A DNA stretch of 40,977 nt, from NCBI GenBank assembly GCA_024364805.1, contig CM044506.1, positions 100,084,557 to 100,125,533 of the forward strand, written 5' to 3'. Position numbers and translations under genes: made by a program. Source of the stretch: Euprymna scolopes (lineage: Eukaryota > Mollusca > Cephalopoda > Sepiida > Sepiolidae). The notes under the pieces are model-generated. The model searched no databases, had not been told where the DNA came from, and worked only from the letters and a program-made list of their open reading frames with translations. Every line of letters starts with the position of its first letter. The first letter of the stretch is position 1. Positions 40,863 to 40,977 of this stretch are shown here, piece by piece.

Positions 40863-40950
40863 ATAAATTACTAATTAGATATAGTATATTTTATTGAAAT
40901 AAATTACTAATTAGATATAGTATATTTTATTGAAATTACTAATTAGATAT
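40863..40950. repeat. 36-bp minisatellite, 2.4 copies
   Basis: The unit ATAAATTACTAATTAGATAT followed by AGTATATTTTATTGAA occurs at 40863-40898 and identically at 40899-40934. A third partial copy (ATTACTAATTAGATAT) is at 40935-40950. The unit contains the palindrome CTAATTAG. The window then ends in a 22-base A-run (40956-40977), so the array may stop here. Confidence 0.93.
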
Positions 40951-40977
40951 TGGATAAAAAAAAAAAAAAAAAAAAAA

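Noticed and set aside
30888-40977. Search for the first exons (YEQEGVYIH-like and DWRPLDDA-like segments) of the host gene
   Set aside because: No minus-strand segment with these motifs and splice sites was found; they are presumed to lie upstream of the window.
1-40977. CRISPR arrays, tRNA genes, tRNA-headed SINEs and operon structure
   Set aside because: No regularly spaced direct repeats, no GGTTCGA-type B boxes in context and no clustered intact genes were found.

Overview
This is animal genomic DNA: AT-rich, with long introns and many old transposon copies, and no operon-like gene packing. The mix of Jockey-like LINEs, 5S-rRNA-derived SINEs, mariner, piggyBac and hAT relics, and very long A-runs suggests an invertebrate. 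I favour a mollusc, probably a coleoid cephalopod, but that is inference from transposon style and not proven by the sequence.

One host gene is supported. Four minus-strand exons at 30773-30887, 29154-29367, 26332-26443 and 8949-9143 join in perfect reading phase. They encode 212 residues matching the N-terminal and linker part of TBC1D15/TBC1D17, a Rab GTPase-activating protein. The encoded part covers most of the N-terminal Rab-binding/PH-like domain and the linker that ends just before the catalytic TBC domain. The first exon(s) must lie beyond the right edge and the TBC domain beyond the left edge. The whole window is therefore the inside of one gene: introns of about 17.2 kb, 2.7 kb and 1.4 kb plus parts of two flanking introns.

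Almost everything else is intronic mobile DNA. On the left (1-8.9 kb) there is a LINE-A reverse-transcriptase fragment, a 5S-derived SINE, a long decayed R2-like LINE (5.2-7.6 kb), a (CCAA)n-tailed retroposon with 12-bp target-site duplications, and a 323-bp inverted-repeat MITE. The 17-kb intron (9.1-26.3 kb) holds three copies of a long-inverted-repeat fold-back family (two of them interrupted by later insertions), a related 374-bp fold-back element, a short-TIR MITE split by a LINE-A/mariner cluster, a 262-base assembly gap inside an A-run, and LINE-B, LINE-D and LINE-A fragments. Between the exons at 26-31 kb are a hAT MITE with an 8-bp duplication and a 32-G run, a second piggyBac-like MITE, and a second (CCAA)n retroposon with 14-bp duplications. 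On the right (31-41 kb) are three LINE-B copies, two local tandem duplications, a Penelope-like inverted pair with hammerhead-like cores, a Tc1/mariner transposase remnant, a second 5S-SINE joined to LINE-A, a 70-bp-arm hairpin and a 36-bp minisatellite.

No CRISPR array, tRNA, operon or intact new coding system was found. The least described items are the nested fold-back families of the large intron. Family names were assigned by eye from remembered protein and terminal motifs; no database search was possible.
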